Source: Discostella pseudostelligera (taxonomy: Eukaryota; Bacillariophyta; Thalassiosirophyceae; Thalassiosirales; Thalassiosiraceae). Taken from it: a DNA stretch of 32,521 bases. The translations under genes were made by a program, and so were the position numbers. Numbering within the stretch: position 1 is the stretch's first letter; the number at the start of each line of letters is the position of its first letter. The notes beneath the pieces were generated by a model that saw nothing but the letters and a program-made list of their open reading frames with translations, made no database searches and was not told where the DNA came from. The stretch covers positions 1-32,521 of the forward strand of contig JALLBK010000775.1 of assembly GCA_036940085.1 (NCBI GenBank), written 5' to 3'. This document shows, piece after piece, positions 32,105 to 32,521 of the stretch.

Positions 32105-32521
32105 ATGCCAGAGAACGAGTTGCGTCGAGATCCACTTGGAGCGAATCTATTCAGTTCCTTACTCGAATTGGCTAACGACCTTACAATGCGGATCAAGAAA
32201 CGAATAGACGAATACTACTATGACCCCATTCCTCCCTATCGACCAACAAATAAAAATTGGGAAGCTACCTTTGCATCGCTCGGTTTCAATCAAAGCACCA
32301 TCGAGAAATTTTGGCGTTTGTTTTGTCAAATCAATAATTGCAGTGGAGTGATTCATCTCGAACAGTTCCTCGACTACTTCAGTCTTGATCGAACGCGTTG
32401 GACAGAGAGATGTTTCAGGTACTTTGATGTTTCCGGCAGAGGTGGTGTAGACTTCCTTGAGTTCAGTATTGCTGTGTGGAATATATGCACGTTCAAGATC
32501 GACTCCTTGTCAAACTTTGCA
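32105..32521 (+). CDS. EF-hand domain protein, 5' part (runs off the window)
   Basis: An open frame of 139 codons from an ATG at 32105 to the window edge without a stop. It begins MPENELRRDPLGANLFSSLL and contains an EF-hand: helix RWTERCFRYF and loop DVSGRGGVDFLE, which has Asp at 1, Ser at 3, Gly at 6, Val at 8 and Glu at 12 and is plausible for calcium. A preceding degenerate loop lies in QINNCSGVIHLE, where the first ligand is Gln, so it may not bind calcium. The partner EF-hands and any catalytic domain would lie to the right. It is read in the same direction as the ALG2-like gene, 247 bases after its stop. The family beyond EF-hand is not determined. Confidence 0.68.
   Translation, partial: MPENELRRDPLGANLFSSLLELANDLTMRIKKRIDEYYYDPIPPYRPTNKNWEATFASLGFNQSTIEKFWRLFCQINNCSGVIHLEQFLDYFSLDRTRWTERCFRYFDVSGRGGVDFLEFSIAVWNICTFKIDSLSNFA

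Overview
The window looks like nuclear DNA from a diatom, probably a centric, Thalassiosira-like species. No organism is named in the data, so this is inference. It rests on four things: a plastid phosphoglycerate kinase carrying a signal peptide followed by the VSA-FAP cleavage motif typical of red-lineage secondary plastids; many short GT-AG introns (about 78-137 nt); a Ty1/copia fragment; and a BspA-type LRR protein of a kind expanded in diatoms. No rRNA, tRNA, CRISPR array or bacterial operon structure was seen.

Layout, left to right. The window opens with the 3' end of a copia polyprotein (RNase H; 2-553). Next come a minus-strand E2F transcription factor with one intron (1136-3944) and, divergent from it, a six-exon TKL-like protein kinase (4978-6820). 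A type II membrane DUF6940-like protein (7357-8286) converges on a BspA-like LRR protein (8399-9379). An 1811-residue NCoR-like double-SANT protein (9886-15486) converges on an RNI-type LRR protein (15604-17436). Then follow a JTB-like small membrane protein (18054-19078), a secreted CAP/PR-1 protein (19381-21548), plastid PGK (22755-24083) and a small coiled-coil protein (24804-25184). The right end holds a four-exon gene fusing a La module to PPR-like repeats (25286-29647), a divergent ALG2-like mannosyltransferase (30054-31857) and the 5' end of an EF-hand protein cut by the window edge (from 32105).

The genes are independent eukaryotic units, mostly in divergent or convergent pairs with short spacers; they do not form a pathway. 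The best sign of shared control is a composite promoter motif: a CACGTGG box, an exact 15-base element beginning AAAAATGGCGGGG, and E2F-type TTTGGCGGGA sites. It occurs upstream of the DUF6940-like gene and again between the La-PPR and ALG2-like genes, and an E2F gene lies in the same window.

The most unusual object is the La motif + RRM + PPR-like fusion with a probable organelle-targeting N-terminus. The clearest assembly problem is a perfect 72-base duplication around a single N in the ALG2-like gene. It breaks the frame and is almost certainly an unmerged contig overlap. Exon boundaries are my reading of splice sites and frame continuity; they were not tested with transcripts.
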